5,851 bases of DNA. Origin: Actinomycetes bacterium (GTDB lineage Bacteria; Actinomycetota; Actinomycetes; Actinomycetales; Cellulomonadaceae). Positions within the stretch are counted from its first letter, which is position 1; every line of letters begins with the position of its first letter. Both the position numbers and the translations under genes were made by a program. The notes below the pieces were generated by a model. That model was given only the letters and a program-made list of their open reading frames with translations, did no database searches and was not told the DNA's origin. Positions 5,422-5,851 of this stretch are shown here, piece after piece. The stretch spans positions 1 through 5,851 of the forward strand of contig JAEXPS010000247.1 in the NCBI GenBank assembly GCA_023438885.1. The letters are read 5' to 3'.

Positions 5422-5851
5422 GTGACCCCCGAGAACACCCCTGACGCCAGCACCGAGTCACCGGCCGACGGGGCGGCAGCCAAGCCCCGCCGCCGCCGCG
5501 CCACCCGCCCCGCCGCAGCCGCCGCGCCGGCCGAGTCGGCCGTCGAGGCCACGGCACCGTCCGACGAGGCCACGGCCGCCGCCGTGGAGGCGACCGCGGC
5601 GTCCGAGACGGCACCTCCCGCCCCGCGCAAGCGAGCGAGCCGCAGCCGCAAGCCGGTCGCCGCGCCCGAGCCGGTGATCGAGGAGCCGCCGGCCGTCGAG
5701 GCACCTGCCGTCGAGGCTCCGGTCGACGAGGTGGCCGAGGCCCCGGTCGAGGAACCGGCGGAGGACGAGGCGCCGGAGGAGGTCGTCGTCGAGGAGGCCG
5801 CCGAGGCACCCGTCGCGCCGGCCGCCCCCCGCCTGGCCACCACCGCCCTGC
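5422..5851 (+). CDS. rne: Probable ribonuclease E/G, disordered N-terminal extension only (cut by window end)
   Basis: The frame is open from GTG at 5422 to the right edge (143 codons). AGGAG lies 8 nt before the start. An in-frame TGA at 5392-5394 and no other start codon between it and 5422 fix the start. The protein begins VTPENTPDAS and has a basic patch KPRRRRATRP (21-30), an Ala-rich stretch, a second basic patch RKRASRSRK (69-77) and then an acidic Glu/Pro/Ala/Val region (about 83-134) with repeated VEAP units. It is low-complexity and surely disordered, with no signal peptide or membrane segment. Actinobacterial RNase E/G proteins begin in this way (short Thr/Glu-rich start, RRRRA..RPA, long acidic extension). 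The S1 and catalytic domains would lie beyond the window, so the identification rests on style alone. Other proteins with Ala/Pro/Glu tails are possible. The gene is divergent from cydABDC. Confidence 0.55.
   Translation, partial: MTPENTPDASTESPADGAAAKPRRRRATRPAAAAAPAESAVEATAPSDEATAAAVEATAASETAPPAPRKRASRSRKPVAAPEPVIEEPPAVEAPAVEAPVDEVAEAPVEEPAEDEAPEEVVVEEAAEAPVAPAAPRLATTAL

Noticed and set aside
5043..5843. Minus-strand open frame with Ser/Thr/Gly/Ala-rich repeats, and a second one at 4898-5809
   Set aside because: Both are mirror images of the Glu/Ala/Pro-rich plus-strand gene and the GC-rich leader. No ribosome site or recognisable domain was seen.

Overview
The window is very GC-rich, with GC-biased third codon positions, frequent GTG starts and long spurious ORFs on the opposite strand. 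This points to a high-GC actinobacterium. Protein style, such as the short-Q-loop CydA, separate cydD and cydC genes and an Ala/Pro/Glu-rich RNase E-like N-terminus, would suit Nocardioidaceae or a relative, but that placement is inference.

Layout. Positions 1-4943 on the minus strand hold one tight operon read right to left, cydA-cydB-cydD-cydC. The genes are 14 nt apart (A-B), 13 nt apart (B-D) and overlap by 4 nt (D-C, ATGA). cydC is cut off by the left window edge. CydA and CydB form the cytochrome bd quinol oxidase, a high-affinity terminal oxidase used at low oxygen. CydD and CydC form the heterodimeric ABC exporter required to assemble it. Key haem and quinol residues of CydA and all nucleotide-binding motifs of CydD are intact, so the system looks functional.

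Positions 4944-5421 form a divergent intergenic region. Its cyd side carries a good match to the DosR/DevR hypoxia box (core GGGACTAAAGTC), a plausible promoter just downstream of it, a 7-bp hairpin near the expected mRNA 5' end, and a strong Shine-Dalgarno in front of a GTG start. The other side carries a possible extended -10 promoter on the plus strand followed by about 270 nt of leader with several GC-rich stem-loops.

From 5422 to the right edge an open plus-strand reading frame encodes a disordered N-terminus with basic patches and then an acidic Ala/Pro/Glu region. It resembles the N-terminal extension of actinobacterial RNase E/G, but the catalytic domain lies outside the window.

The most unusual sequence is a four-copy inverted repeat (motif CGAGCCCGGCA and its complement) embedded in the last codons of cydD. 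It folds so that it would cover the cydC ribosome-binding site. I see no IS element, CRISPR array, tRNA or rRNA, and no wholly new multi-gene system. The best leads are regulatory.
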